From Limnomonas spitsbergensis (Eukaryota > Chlorophyta > Chlorophyceae > Chlamydomonadales), in assembly GCA_037349105.1 (NCBI GenBank), contig JAYJMM010000034.1:3286001-3350000 (forward strand): a stretch of 64,000 bases of DNA, read 5' to 3'. The position numbers and the translations under genes are program-made. A model generated the notes under the pieces. The model did no database searches, was not told the origin of the DNA, and saw nothing but the letters and a program-made list of their open reading frames with translations. Shown in pieces: positions 18,160 through 28,839 of this stretch. How positions within the stretch are numbered: position 1 is the stretch's first letter; the number at the start of each line of letters is the position of its first letter.

Positions 18160-19333
18160 GTCCCCAGTGATGCTTGCTCATGCTTCACTGCTCCCCCCTG
18201 CTACTACTCGGCACAAAGGCAAGCGCAGCGACTAGTCTGCCCACAACTGAGATCAAATCGACATCCATTGGTCGTACATTTAATATATTACAATCCTGAA
18301 CATGAATGTGATGAGTATGTTGACGATGGAAGTGATGATCGATCAGGGACAGACCATGGACATGATCAATCCCGAAGAATCCAATTGTATGCAATTGGAC
18401 AACATCTACTCAAATACCGGTATGCATGGCATAGGTCCGCTGAATAAAATACACAGTTCATGTTCTTCAAGTGTTGCATTCCCGTAGCCATGTCCGCTGA
18501 TTAATTCCCGTAGGTGCTTCAGGCTTAATTGGCTGCAGCGCCACCTATTTAGCCATGGCGTGGACGAAGTCCGGTTGGCTAGAAACCCGGTACACTGCGC
18601 CAGTGACACAACCCTTGGACGTGATCCGGGGAATGGCCTGAGGGATCATCAAAAATAGAAAACGGTTAATAATATACACGCAGCACCTTAGTACCGGTAT
18701 CATTTCTGTCATGCACAATGCAGATTTTGCCGAGACAACGCAATTCAGACCCTGCGACGCCCAACCATTTCCAGTGGGGGGCACATGCAGCCACCAGGGC
18801 GCAGTAGAACTATAAAACCTTGTTTATTTGCTGAACCCCATCACATCAAGGCACACAGCCCTAACTGGCTCACTGAGCCCAAAGATCGCTCACTAGCACT
18901 AGCCTATGCAGCATCATTGACTTGGTTACGCGCCCAGCCCAACCCCACCCAGCACAAGATGGCAACATCCCATGCTACAACAGAGCTGCTCATTCCACAT
19001 AAACAATCCCAGACCCCCAGCCTCTAGTTTACAGTCAACGACTGCGTCAGTAATTTTAATCCCCCTCCCCCTCCCGCGTGTAAATGGCGCAAAATGGGCT
19101 GCATCAGTGTTTCCACTTTTGGCGACCAAGATAAACCGACCAAGTTAAGCCGATGTCGAGGCCCAATAAGGACCAAACCTGGACCGAATTGGCAACCAAA
19201 GCAGCAAACTGGCAAAAAGTGGGGTCTCCGGCCAGCGGCCGGAGTGTAGCTGACACGTAGCTGAGTCACGGGAAAAGAAACACAGGTCTGCATACAAAAC
19301 TGGGACCACTTCGCCCCCGATGATCTCACTCAC
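18160..19333. other. No firm gene (U1)
   Basis: A plus-strand frame near 18145-18448 contains an acidic/His patch (HECDEYVDDGSDDRSG...HGHDQ) but has no start or splice context. A TGTAA, the green-algal poly(A) signal, occurs on the minus strand near 19030 and might end the DUF3700 gene. Nothing else recognised. Confidence 0.3.
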
Positions 19334-19761
19334 CCTGACACTCTTCCAGTGTTCTTCGTCGGCCTTCATGAAGGACACGAGCTCCCCTGGGTACTCCTCA
19401 CCAGCAATGACCCAGCCCTGAGTAGGAAGAAAATTCAGGAGGGCCACAGAATTAGACCCAGGGATCCAGAGGCATCACAAAATCATACCAAATTAAATGT
19501 TTGGATTTTTATCTTAGTGCAGATCTGGCCAGCTGCATTAGTGCAGAACATGACAACACAACCCCCATGACAGGCTTGTAAAAGCTGAAAAGGATACATA
19601 GCACTGCATGCATGAGCTGGGTATCCAAGAATCAAAAGCTATTTCTTGCACAACTCCGGTGCAAATGCGAAAAGGATTGAAGGCCTCCAAGAGAATCCAG
19701 CCAAAGAGCAGCCCATTCTGAAGCCCACTGCAAAGCCTTCTCATTCGCCCAGACCGAGACA

Positions 19762-19788
19762 GGTATATATATATATATATATATATAT
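19762..19788. repeat. (TA)n microsatellite (U1)
   Basis: About 13 TA dinucleotides in an intron of the DUF3700 copy. Equivalent runs at about 39729-39755 and 59633-59659. Confidence 0.9.
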
Positions 19789-20164
19789 GTTTGTCTGCTA
19801 GCGGTGGTTCGACTTCAACAGCCTACATCTCTCGGCCACAGAAAGAACATGTGAGAATTGAGTGGTGCCATGTTTGCTGAGCCTCGAGAACAACAGCACT
19901 GGCCCAACACCATCCCGGCTGCCCATTCAGACGCCTACCTCAGGACCCGGGTTGTACGCCATCGATGCATGGACAGAAGAGAACATGGTGCCCGCAGGGA
20001 ACATGGTGGCTGTCGGGTCGCATTCCTTCAAATCCTCAATGTCGGAGCCAAACATCAGCTGCCCGTCACCTGCTCGCAAGGCAATGCTTGTTAAGAATCT
20101 GCTACCAGTAACAGGCATACCGGTACTGTATATCAGGCACAGGGGCTAAGGAATAAAATGGGGT

Positions 20165-20433
20165 TTCATGAACCCTCTCAGTGCCACCCTGAGGGTTCAT
20201 GAACTATCTATTCGTATGCTGCCCATGGAGACTAGGCACATTCGGGTAGGGTATAACTCAATCTGCAACTCTGGGCTGTTGGCAACTTGAGCCATGGCTG
20301 CTGCAACCTCACGGCAGACACGGCTAGACCGCACTACTGTTCCTGAGAAGTTCTACATGCACTAGTAATCAACTGCGCCTGGTGTTCCTCCCACACCAGA
20401 ACAACTGCATGATGACAGTTATTCTGGTGTGGG
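20165..20433. repeat. Two intronic hairpins in the DUF3700 copy (U1)
   Basis: First: TTCATGAACCCTC at 20165-20177 against GAGGGTTCATGAA at 20191-20203, perfect 13-nt arms. Second: 18-nt arms starting at 20390 and ending at 20433 (CCCACACCAGAACAACTG with one mismatch), loop 8 nt, just downstream of an exon donor. Both recur in U2 (about 40132-40400) and U3 (about 60036-60304). Confidence 0.75.
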
Positions 20434-21146
20434 GGCCTTCAGGAAAAACTCACTTGTCGCACCCCAGTGCAGCGGCTGTGCGCCCTCCGCATCTCGCGAC
20501 GCCAGCACGCGGTGGTAATTAGAGTCGTAGATGACGAACGCGAACTGTCCTTGGATGCTGGACAAGCACTGCAGGGCCTCCTGCAGAATTAGGTTCTCGT
20601 CCTGGGTCACATCCGTATTGCTGTAGGGGGGACACAGGGGTGGGCGAAGGGGGTGAAGGAAGAGGTCGGTGGACGGTGGTGGAGAGAGGGTTTGAATCAA
20701 GTTACAACACAACCCTGCAAGATGCAAGATATCAGGCCCTGCCCTGTCCGAGGAGAGGGGCTCTGCTACACTGAGTTGGTGACGGGCACTGATGTCTCAC
20801 ACTATTCACGTCCACACATTTGCTTTCTCTCCTGAGGAAGATACAGGTCGGAATCAGGGTCAGAATCATTTGAAAATTATAAAAATCAGGTTGATGCGTT
20901 TTACTATTTTTTTCTGTTTTCTCATGGGAATTTTGAGCTCCATCTTCTTGTCTACCTTTGATCGTATCCTGACTTCCCACTCCAAACACGATGGAGCATA
21001 TAATGGGGTGGCTGGACACAGCAGATACGACTGCATAATTGTGGATTGCAAGGTTCTCTGGTGGAGTGACCCTTAATAAGAAAGATGGTGCACCCGGATG
21101 TACCACCAAAACTTGCAATCGGCTTGGTTAAATGGGGCAATACCGT

Positions 21147-21913
21147 TCACTGGGCTTTCCTGACTTCTGCATTTTGGAGATCTAGCCACCTGTAGTCCTC
21201 CTGCATCCTCGAAGAGTGGCCCATGCCTGCTGCAATTTGATCCCTCTGATCTCCATTGAGCGTGTTGAAGTCGAGAGCGCTGCAAAAGGCATGCCGTAGC
21301 AAGCTGACGCCTGGGGCATTGTCGCTGAACAGGTCCTTGGTCGTGAGCACCACCCACTTGGACCACCTCTGGGCAGTGTACGCTTGCTGTTTTGCATCGA
21401 TGAACACATGGTCCCGGGGCCAGCGCGCTAGGGATGCGCTCAGGACCCGCATGAAGCTGTCAGGAAGCTGCTGAGTGATCCCGGCCTTGTGGCTGTCATG
21501 CTTGGATGTTTTGTGGACAGCGATGCGCATCATCGCACCGTCCATGATGATGAGATTCGGAGCTTGCTCCGCCTCAACCTGACTGGGGGCTGGTCGCGTA
21601 GGCCACCTCTGGCGCTTGGGAGGGACGACGCTGGTCGCGTAGGCCATGAACACGAATGCCATGCTCGTTCGAATTGTGCGGTGTGGGTCCTCCTCCGCGG
21701 CGATCTCGGCCAGCTTTTTGTGCCACTCGTCCATTTTCACGTAGTTGGCAGCCTGCTCCTCGTTGGACAGAGCGTTTTGGCAAGCTTCCCCCAGCTGCCT
21801 AGCACGGTGCTCAGCCGAGGCAAGCTCCCATGCTTCAAACGCCGCCGGATGCTGCTCCTTCAGTCGTGGGTTGCATTTGAAGATGCAGAGTATTTTCGAT
21901 ATGTGGTTCCTCT
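21147..21913 (-). pseudogene. Tyrosine recombinase, C-terminal part (U2)
   Basis: Same as 7018-7784 except for Ser to Phe in ALDFNTLNG near the LLRHAF box and silent changes. Its upstream junction is with 42 bases of scar sequence rather than with the transposon end itself. Confidence 0.75.
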
Positions 21914-21955
21914 AGAGACTCCGCTCCAGGACGCCAGGTCGTTCTGCGGAGACTC
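21914..21955. repeat. Scar on the left of the inverted CACTA element (U2)
   Basis: AGAGACTCCGCTCCAGGAC, whose exact reverse complement occurs on the other side at 25865-25883, followed by GCCAGGTCGTTCTGCGGAG, a copy of the opposite end of the element. Absent from U1 and U3. Confidence 0.85.
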
Positions 21956-24900
21956 CACTCCGCAAAAGGACCACTCGTCCCAGACCGTCCCAGAGGCATC
22001 CCACGTCCTACCTGGGACGCCTGCCTGGGATGCCTCTGGGACGTCTCCTATATTTCATTTTGTCCATGGACGCGTCTCAGACACGTCCCGCAGTGGGACG
22101 TGGGACGCGTCTCAGGCTCGTCCCATCTGGGATGAGCCTGGGACGCATCCCATATGCGCACAGGATGCGTGCTGGGATGGAGTCTAGGATGCCTGTGGAG
22201 ACGTCCGCCATGATGCATGCCGGTGAGAGGGCTAGGACACATACTGGGACGTCAGCTGGGATGCATCCTGGCACTGAGACGTCAGTTGGGATGCAAGCTA
22301 GGATGAATACTGGGACGGCTGCTGGGATGTCCCATAATCTTGTCAATATGCATATTAGGTAGCTTGGGACAATCATGGGGTGCTTTGCAACCAATTGCGT
22401 ATTTACAATTCGGGGCTGCCTTAAGGCAACCTATCATCTTCATAATTCTACTAGTCTAGATGTTCTACCTAATAGACAATATATTAATCATGTTACACCT
22501 CAAGCCCTGCTCAAAAAGGCACCGCGTGGGCGCCCAACTGTCCGAGTAGAAAAAAAGTAACAAAACATGCACACAACAGATGAAGAAATTTTGAGGCATC
22601 ATGATCTGAGTCTGATTCAGCTACGTTGGAAGCTAACAAGATCCCGTTTGCAACCGGGCCATTGGTTCGGCTACCGGCTAATGGCGAGACTGACGCCTTC
22701 TTCTTCACAGCCTTCCTCCCCTTGGCAGGCTTTTCCACCACCACCTTAGCAAGCAAGACAAAAGTATATCTCAGAGTTTGCACAAGGAAATATCAATGCA
22801 TGCACATGAAAACAATGTATTTGTGCATCGGAAATGGCCAAAGTTCTGTTAGCAAGAAATAATTGTGCATCACCACTGCAACACCCCATTCACATGCACC
22901 GAGCCACTGACCTTGAGCTTCTTCGTTTCATTCACCATTTCCACCTAGAAAAGAAAGCACGTGTGTCAGCATTCTTCATAATACACAGAAACAGTATCCA
23001 TGCATGCGCATAGACACCTGCCAAGCTGATTAATACCTTAGCAATATTCTTGTTCCCATGCATATTTTCCTCGACATGGCACCGCCTCATGCTCTCTTAT
23101 GATGGCGCTCATCTCCTGAGGTGCAGAAAGGAAGACATAGATTGGTTTAATGAGGCACATGCATTGCTTTCACGATTTGTCATTCAATCACAATGATGTG
23201 TTCAACATAGCTTACCTCAGCCAGCTTGATGAGCAGTCCAGGGTTTGGTGCATTCATTCATTCACAGCCAACTTTCTGCAGAGGGCGGCTACAGCGAGCC
23301 TTCACCATAGTTGCTGCATCTGAGGCACCTGCAGACCAATGACGTTACACCTCTAGGCCCTGCTCAAAAAGACTCGGCCGCGTGGGCGCCTAACTATAGG
23401 ATTGGGAGGAAAGACCGAAACTAACACCAGGGGCAGGAAAAAAAGGAGGTGTTCCCCTGTACAAGTGGAAGATGTCTCTAGCACCGTTCGGAGGACCTGC
23501 CCATCCCTGCTCTCTAAGTTGATGTAGCACGCTGGGGCATTGGCAGCATGCATGCAACGCATTCTCCACATGCTCGCCGTCTCCCCTAACCCATCATCGT
23601 TGGCAGCACCGTCTGTCACGCTGCTGACCGCTGCGCCGTCCTCGAGTGTCAGCCGTGCTGACGGCGCCGAGCCGCAGCCTTAAGTTCGAGCGCACGTTGA
23701 CCTGGAGCTGCTTGACCGCCGCATATTCATGCAGGGCATCTAGCATGCGCTGCAGCCCTGCTGGGCTGCTGGCTAGCAGGGTGAGATCATCCTCATATAA
23801 GGGGCACCTGAGTCGTCGCCCCGCCCCCAGCATAATGCCCTCAGCAGGGCACTGGGCTGCGATCATGCCCGGCAGATATAGAGACTGCAAAGGAGGGGGC
23901 TGAGTGGGCAGCCCTGCTTGATACCGCGGGTGCAAGGCACAGGGCCAGTGCTTTTATGGCCGGCTGTGAGCGTGTACATTGCACCTTTGTAGAGCGCTTG
24001 CACAGCGCGTAACAAGCATGAAAGCATGTGAACTTGTGAAGCCGCTCAGACAGGTGCTGCCAAATCTGCTCTTGTGGCACACAGTCATAGGCCTTAGTGA
24101 AATCAACACAGGCCACATCAGGTGCCGGAATAAGATCCTTTAACACCAGCCCGGTGCGGCACCTACGTTGCAAAAAATAAAACCAGTCTAGGTTAAAGGT
24201 CCTATGGTGCCGGAGCATCAGGTGCCATAGCAAGGTCCTTTAACACCAGCCCGAGGCGGCACATACGATGCGAACATATAAATAAATAAAGGTTGAACGT
24301 CCTATTGTGCCGGAGGATCAGTTGCCAGACCAAGGTCTTTTAACACCAGCATGATACGGCACTTGCGCTGGTAAACAGAAAACCAATTTAGGTTGAAAAA
24401 AATTATGGTGCCGGAGGATTAGGTGCCATACCAAGGTCCTTTAACATGAGCTTGAGGCGGCACCTACGCTGCAAACAATAAAACCAATCTTGGTGGAAGG
24501 TCTTATGGTGCCAGAGGATCAGGTGCCATACCAAGGTTCTTCAACACGTGATGCGGCACCGATGTTGCAAAAAAGAAAACCAATATAGGTTGAAGGCCCT
24601 ATGATGCCGGAGGATCAGGTGCCAGACAAAGGTATTTTAACCCCAGCCCGAGGCGGCACCTACAGTACGCTGCAAAAAGAAAACCAGTATAGGTTGAAGT
24701 TCGTATAGTGCCGGAGCATCATATGCCATACCAAGGTCTTTATCACCAGCCCAAGGCGGCACCTACGCTGTAAAAGATAAAATCTATACAGGTTTAAGGT
24801 CCTTTGATGCTGGATTCTTTGACCCTGTCCCCTCATAAAGGGGGGAGGCGTAGCTGCCGCATGGTCTTGGCTGTGCATGGAAGCCGGAATTGAGCGTGTT

Positions 24901-25864
24901 CATCCCTTACGAGGCCCATGCGGCCGATGCGCATAGCCAGGATAGGCTCATGATGCATGCCGGTGTTCGCATCAGCAGCGGCAAGTGCTGGAGGGTGTGA
25001 GGGAGAGGCAAAAGAAGAGGGAGGAGGGGAATGACATGACGAAGATGAGGGAGGTGAGGGAGCTGAATGGGAGGAAGCTGGGCCATGGTTTGAGGGAGGA
25101 TCACTCCAATGGATGCTTTGTTCCTCAATTCGTTCACAGCTCCTCCTTCCCACCACTTCCCCGTTTGTCAGCTCCACGCGCATCCTTCACACGCACTAGC
25201 AACAGAGAATCTATGTTTGCAGAGGTCGAGTGGCCAGCGCATTCGCGATGGGCAACCACTTTCCACGTGCTCACTGAAATAATCACCTGCCATTCTTACA
25301 CAAGAGCGCCCATTTGAAATAAACTTAAAGGGAAGCCACCGATTCAAAAGTTACACCTGCCCCAGTCGGGGGTGTAGGTCGGGGGGTGTAGCTTCGGTCT
25401 GTCGGGATGACACCAGGATGGCGCCCGGGATGCTTCACGGCGATATGGCCAACGTATGCTCTTCAGGCAAAGAAACAGTGCACATTCGTAATGTGAGCGC
25501 TGGTGAAAGCCGCGAGTTCAAAGGGCATCGGGGTGGGGGGTGTAGGTCAAGGGGTGTAGCTTCGGTCTGTCGGGATGACACCTAGGATGACACCTAGGAT
25601 GGCACCCTGGGATGTTCACAGTGACGTGGTAAAAGTACAGTCCCCTTGCATGCACAAGGCGTGCAAGCACATATTATAATATAATAATACGTTGGGAACG
25701 TGCACAGCAGCTCAGAAGGCTGAAATTATGCTTCCATCACCATCAGTAGCAATCATCCCAGGAGGGCATCCCAGGCCTGGTACGCCACCCACGATACGGG
25801 ATGCACGTCTTGCATGCCAGGATGCCCTGGGACGCCCCGGGACGCCAGGTCGTTCTGCGGAGTG
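21956..25864. mobile_element. CACTA-like element in inverted orientation (U2), 3,909 bp
   Basis: Same length and content as 7785-11693 but reversed: it begins CACTCCGCAAAAGG and ends GTTCTGCGGAGTG. The host sequence on both sides keeps the U1/U3 order, so only the element turned. The captured exons lie at about 22,490-23,400 on the minus strand, the LINE RT fragment at about 23,660-24,115, the 100-bp satellite at about 24,115-24,805. Confidence 0.85.
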
Positions 25865-25889
25865 GTCCTGGAGCGGAGTCTCTAGAGCG
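25865..25889. repeat. Scar on the right of the inverted CACTA element (U2)
   Basis: GTCCTGGAGCGGAGTCTCT (exact inverse of the left scar) plus a few added bases (AGAGCGGGC) before the shared CTGTCCCCGGGC flank resumes. The scars together add 66 bases relative to U1. Confidence 0.85.
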
Positions 25890-25891
25890 GG

Positions 25892-26532
25892 CTGTCCCCG
25901 GGCTGTCACACGCTTTCCTTAGCTTCTCTCTGTACTCCGTCGGGTTGGTCAGCACGGTCATAATGCCTTGCGCATTGAGCTTGGTAGTCATTTGCATGAC
26001 ATCGTTCACATAGCCCTACCTGAACAGTACTCGCGGTTGCATCCTTGGCGCCCTCAAACATCTCCTCAACTTTGACCCGGGCCTCCCCGCAACGAGCCTC
26101 AGCATTCTCAAGGAAATGCTCCCAGTACTTCATTGTTTCAGAGCCCTGGATGGGGGATGTGCGTGCGCCGGAGGCTCTTCAGCATGGTAACGACCACTTG
26201 TGCATGTTGTTTAATAAGGGCGAGCGGTGACACGAAGTGGGTTGAGAGTATTCGCGACGCACGGTCTGGTTGAGATATGACAATGTTGAGGGGAGAGCCA
26301 TCAAACAGGCTTTCCACAGTGGCCAAGTCGGTGAGGACCGTAGTGCCCTTCATTGGTCCTCCTGCGCTTGCTCTCTTTTCTCACGCTCTCCAAGATTGCA
26401 TCAGTACCGTAGATTTGAGTTTGGTTCCCGCACCCCCCCGGAAAATATTTTATATAATGCTACCCTCTGGCCTAAACCAATTGTTTAATAGCTGCCTGCA
26501 GCGCGATTTTTTCGACGAAACGCGGCGATTTG
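25892..26532 (-). pseudogene. Tyrosine recombinase, N-terminal part, frameshifted (U2)
   Basis: Same as 11697-12337, with the same two frame breaks and one Arg to Cys change (VGLCERC). Confidence 0.55.
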
Positions 26533-26765
26533 TGTCGCACCATAAAGCAGTAAACGTGCTAATATGGTAAATACCGTAAACTCCGGTCAGGACACCTTAG
26601 AGAGGTGTCCTCTACTCACAAATGTGGTACATCACCGTACACTCATGCTCCTTGTACTACATACAAGAGCTTGTTAACAAGATGACTGTAACTGGAAGTC
26701 CCTAACTGGCTGTCTCTGCCTGGAAGTCTCCATCTCGTGGGTACCGCCCCTACTACTTTACTCGC
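26533..26765. repeat. Left TIR, 233 bp (U2)
   Basis: Copy of 12338-12570; inverse of 37402-37634. Confidence 0.95.
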
Positions 26766-27431
26766 CCCCCGCTCCCCAGCGTTAAGCCCTCCATGCATGC
26801 GCGGGGAGCCGGAAAAGGGGTGGTACTGAAAGAAACTTCTGGAAAAATATGTACGTAGAAGCTCAAATCGTCTCAGCAAATCTGCCTGGTTCAGGCCTTC
26901 TTCAAACAGAACTAAAAAAATCCACCGAGTCTCAGCTGAAGCGCAACGCGCAGAATCCTACAAATTCAAGCTGTTCAGCCCACTACTGGCTAGCAAACAG
27001 AGAAATTTCAAAGTTATCAGGTCAAGCTAAGAACAACCGCTGCTCTCGCCCCACTGCGCCATAGCCGCCTGGTCTTCAATGGCCACAGGAATTGTGCGCC
27101 GTAGCAGCGTGATCCGCCCCCTACTGTGCTATCATTGCCCGAGTTGACTAATTCTCCTCGCTCATCATCGTCATAACATATGTACTACCGTAGCCTTGCT
27201 GCTATGGTGTTTGGAGAAACAAAAAAATTTCACTATGCTGCTGCGATAGCTTTAACTCCACTCCTGCATCTTCCGTCTTCGGTCCGCTGGCTGCCGGCCC
27301 ACTGCCTGCCGGGTACTAGGACAAGCCGCGCTGCGTCTGCATTCCTGCTCTGTAGGCGCCTGCCTGCTCCTAGCCAGTTACGGCGTGGGTGACGTCACGT
27401 GCTCAGCGGCCTTGCCGCTCTGGGCTCGGCC

Positions 27432-28445
27432 TCAGGTCTCGGTAAGCTCCTCAAGGGCTGACTCCTCTTCCTCCCTTGCTGCTTCTTTGGCCACCTTAGC
27501 CCTTCTTGTAACTGCTCTCGGGGTGACATTGGCCTCTCCCCGGCCAGTGGTGTACGAGATGTCGTACAATCCGTTCGCCATTGGTCTTGCGATGCCCCGC
27601 TCCATTTGCCTTGTTGCTGGGTTGGTGGCCATGACTTCCACCTCAGGCCTGTCCATGACGTTGGCCTCCTGGGCTGTCCTGGCAGCCGCTCTGGCTGCTG
27701 GGCTCGGCCGCCCCTGGACCTGCAAACTGCGATCTTCTGCAGCGGGTCCTGCCCTTGCCGCGGGCTCAGCTCCCTTGTCATCAGGCGCGCAAGTTGGGCA
27801 CAACCACTCGCCCTCAGGCACCTCCTCGAGTACTGGTACCAAGCAATCCATGTGCCAACCTGTATTGCAGGCATCACACAAAAGCATCACCTCTCCGCGA
27901 TCAGGCAGCTGGCACACCTCGCATGACAGGCTGTTATTGGGTCTGGTTCCACTGAAATCAACCACTCCCCTGAGGTTGGGCAAGTGGCATGGAGAACAAT
28001 TGACAGCATTCTCTGTTACTGTGAGGCCATCTGCCCCCTCCAACACCAAGGTTCCCGTCGCCCCCAGTGTTTTTACCCTGAGGATCTCAGGCCTGGCCTT
28101 GGGATCGAGACTGCGTCGCTCTGATGAATACTTTACATACACGTAATCTCCCTCTGCAAAACGCCTGACCTGGGGGACATACCCTCCCCCACGAATGCGT
28201 GCATATCGCAGCTTGTCTCGGTGCTGCGCAATTTTTAGATGCTCACCCGCGACTGGCAGTGCCTCTTTGATCCTGGCCACTCTGGCCAAGAGCAGGTCTG
28301 CTGCCTCCTCTGCTGTTGCCACCTTGGCTGTGCTCCAGAGGTCCGCCCCCACTCTGGAGGGGAAGGTGGGTCTCTGCCCGAACAGCACCTCGTACGGCGC
28401 CATGCGCGTGGCCTGCTGCGGCGAGCACCGGAAGCCTAGGGCTAC
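27432..28445 (-). CDS. Integrase C-terminus and PHD finger (U2), 5' cut by chromovirus
   Basis: Equivalent to the 3' part of 13237-14511, from VALGFRCSPQQ through the SH3-like region, PHD finger and tail. A Tyr to Cys change (FRYSP in U1, FRCSP here and in U3) is visible. It has lost its upstream half to the insertion. Confidence 0.75.
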   Translation of the reverse strand, partial: VALGFRCSPQQATRMAPYEVLFGQRPTFPSRVGADLWSTAKVATAEEAADLLLARVARIKEALPVAGEHLKIAQHRDKLRYARIRGGGYVPQVRRFAEGDYVYVKYSSERRSLDPKARPEILRVKTLGATGTLVLEGADGLTVTENAVNCSPCHLPNLRGVVDFSGTRPNNSLSCEVCQLPDRGEVMLLCDACNTGWHMDCLVPVLEEVPEGEWLCPTCAPDDKGAEPAARAGPAAEDRSLQVQGRPSPAARAAARTAQEANVMDRPEVEVMATNPATRQMERGIARPMANGLYDISYTTGRGEANVTPRAVTRRAKVAKEAAREEEESALEELTET

Positions 28446-28450
28446 CCAGG

Positions 28451-28631
28451 TGTAGCAACCTGCACACCTGGTGCAGATGTACTATAATAGTTATGTTGTA
28501 AAGAGCACCGCCTCGCTCTATACTGTCTGTGCCTCCTTAGGATGCGGTATATCATCCATTGCACAGTCCAGATGTACATCACATGTACATCAGTATTCCA
28601 TCTCAGACCTAGTAGCTTTAGGAACGCTACA
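28451..28631 (-). repeat. 3' LTR of the chromovirus, 181 bp (U2)
   Basis: Identical to 34035-34215. On the element's strand a purine-rich tract (AAGTGGGGGGTTA, complement of 28632-28644) lies directly upstream, a good polypurine tract. It contains the small palindrome TGTACATCACATGTACA. Confidence 0.95.
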
Positions 28632-28839
28632 TAACCCCCCACTTAGAACAAACCCCCTTTTTGAGAGGATGAAAGATCTGTAGGAAATAGGGATTTTTGA
28701 TAGTGCATATGGCGTCCCATAATGACACTGACCCTGGAGGTTAGACTGATTTGGTTAACGTGTATTGCAGCACGAAAATGACAGGATGTATGCTGCAGCA
28801 TCACCTGAAAGAAGAGAGCAATGTGTAGCTAGCACAAGC

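Larger units (their letters stand above)
19334..20620 (-). pseudogene. DUF3700 gene, 3' exons only (U1)
   Basis: Exons 20454-20620, 19939-20069 and 19334-19417 keep perfect GT/AG borders and phase. They encode IQGQFAFVIYDSNYHRVLAS, the DAEGAQPLHWGATSDGQLMF strand pair and DIEDLKECDPTATMFPAGTM, matching the family pattern of aluminium-induced/TSJT1-like proteins. Exons 1-4 are absent because the unit border cuts the intron before 20620; upstream DNA is the start of U2. No promoter, so presumed untranslated. The complete gene is at 59205-61903. Confidence 0.7.
6643..20771. repeat. Tandem unit U1 (14,129 bp), without chromovirus
   Basis: Begins TGAGTTGGTGACGGGC, the same start as U2 (20772) and U3 (40739). 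It contains a split tyrosine-recombinase pseudogene, a CACTA-like element, a TIR transposon with a DNA methyltransferase, and the 3' half of a DUF3700 gene. The sequence to the left of 6643 is unrelated to that before the other two starts, which places the left border here. U1 lacks the 5,770-base chromovirus-plus-target-duplication insertion of U2 and U3, and has a private 2-bp deletion in the integrase. Confidence 0.95.
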
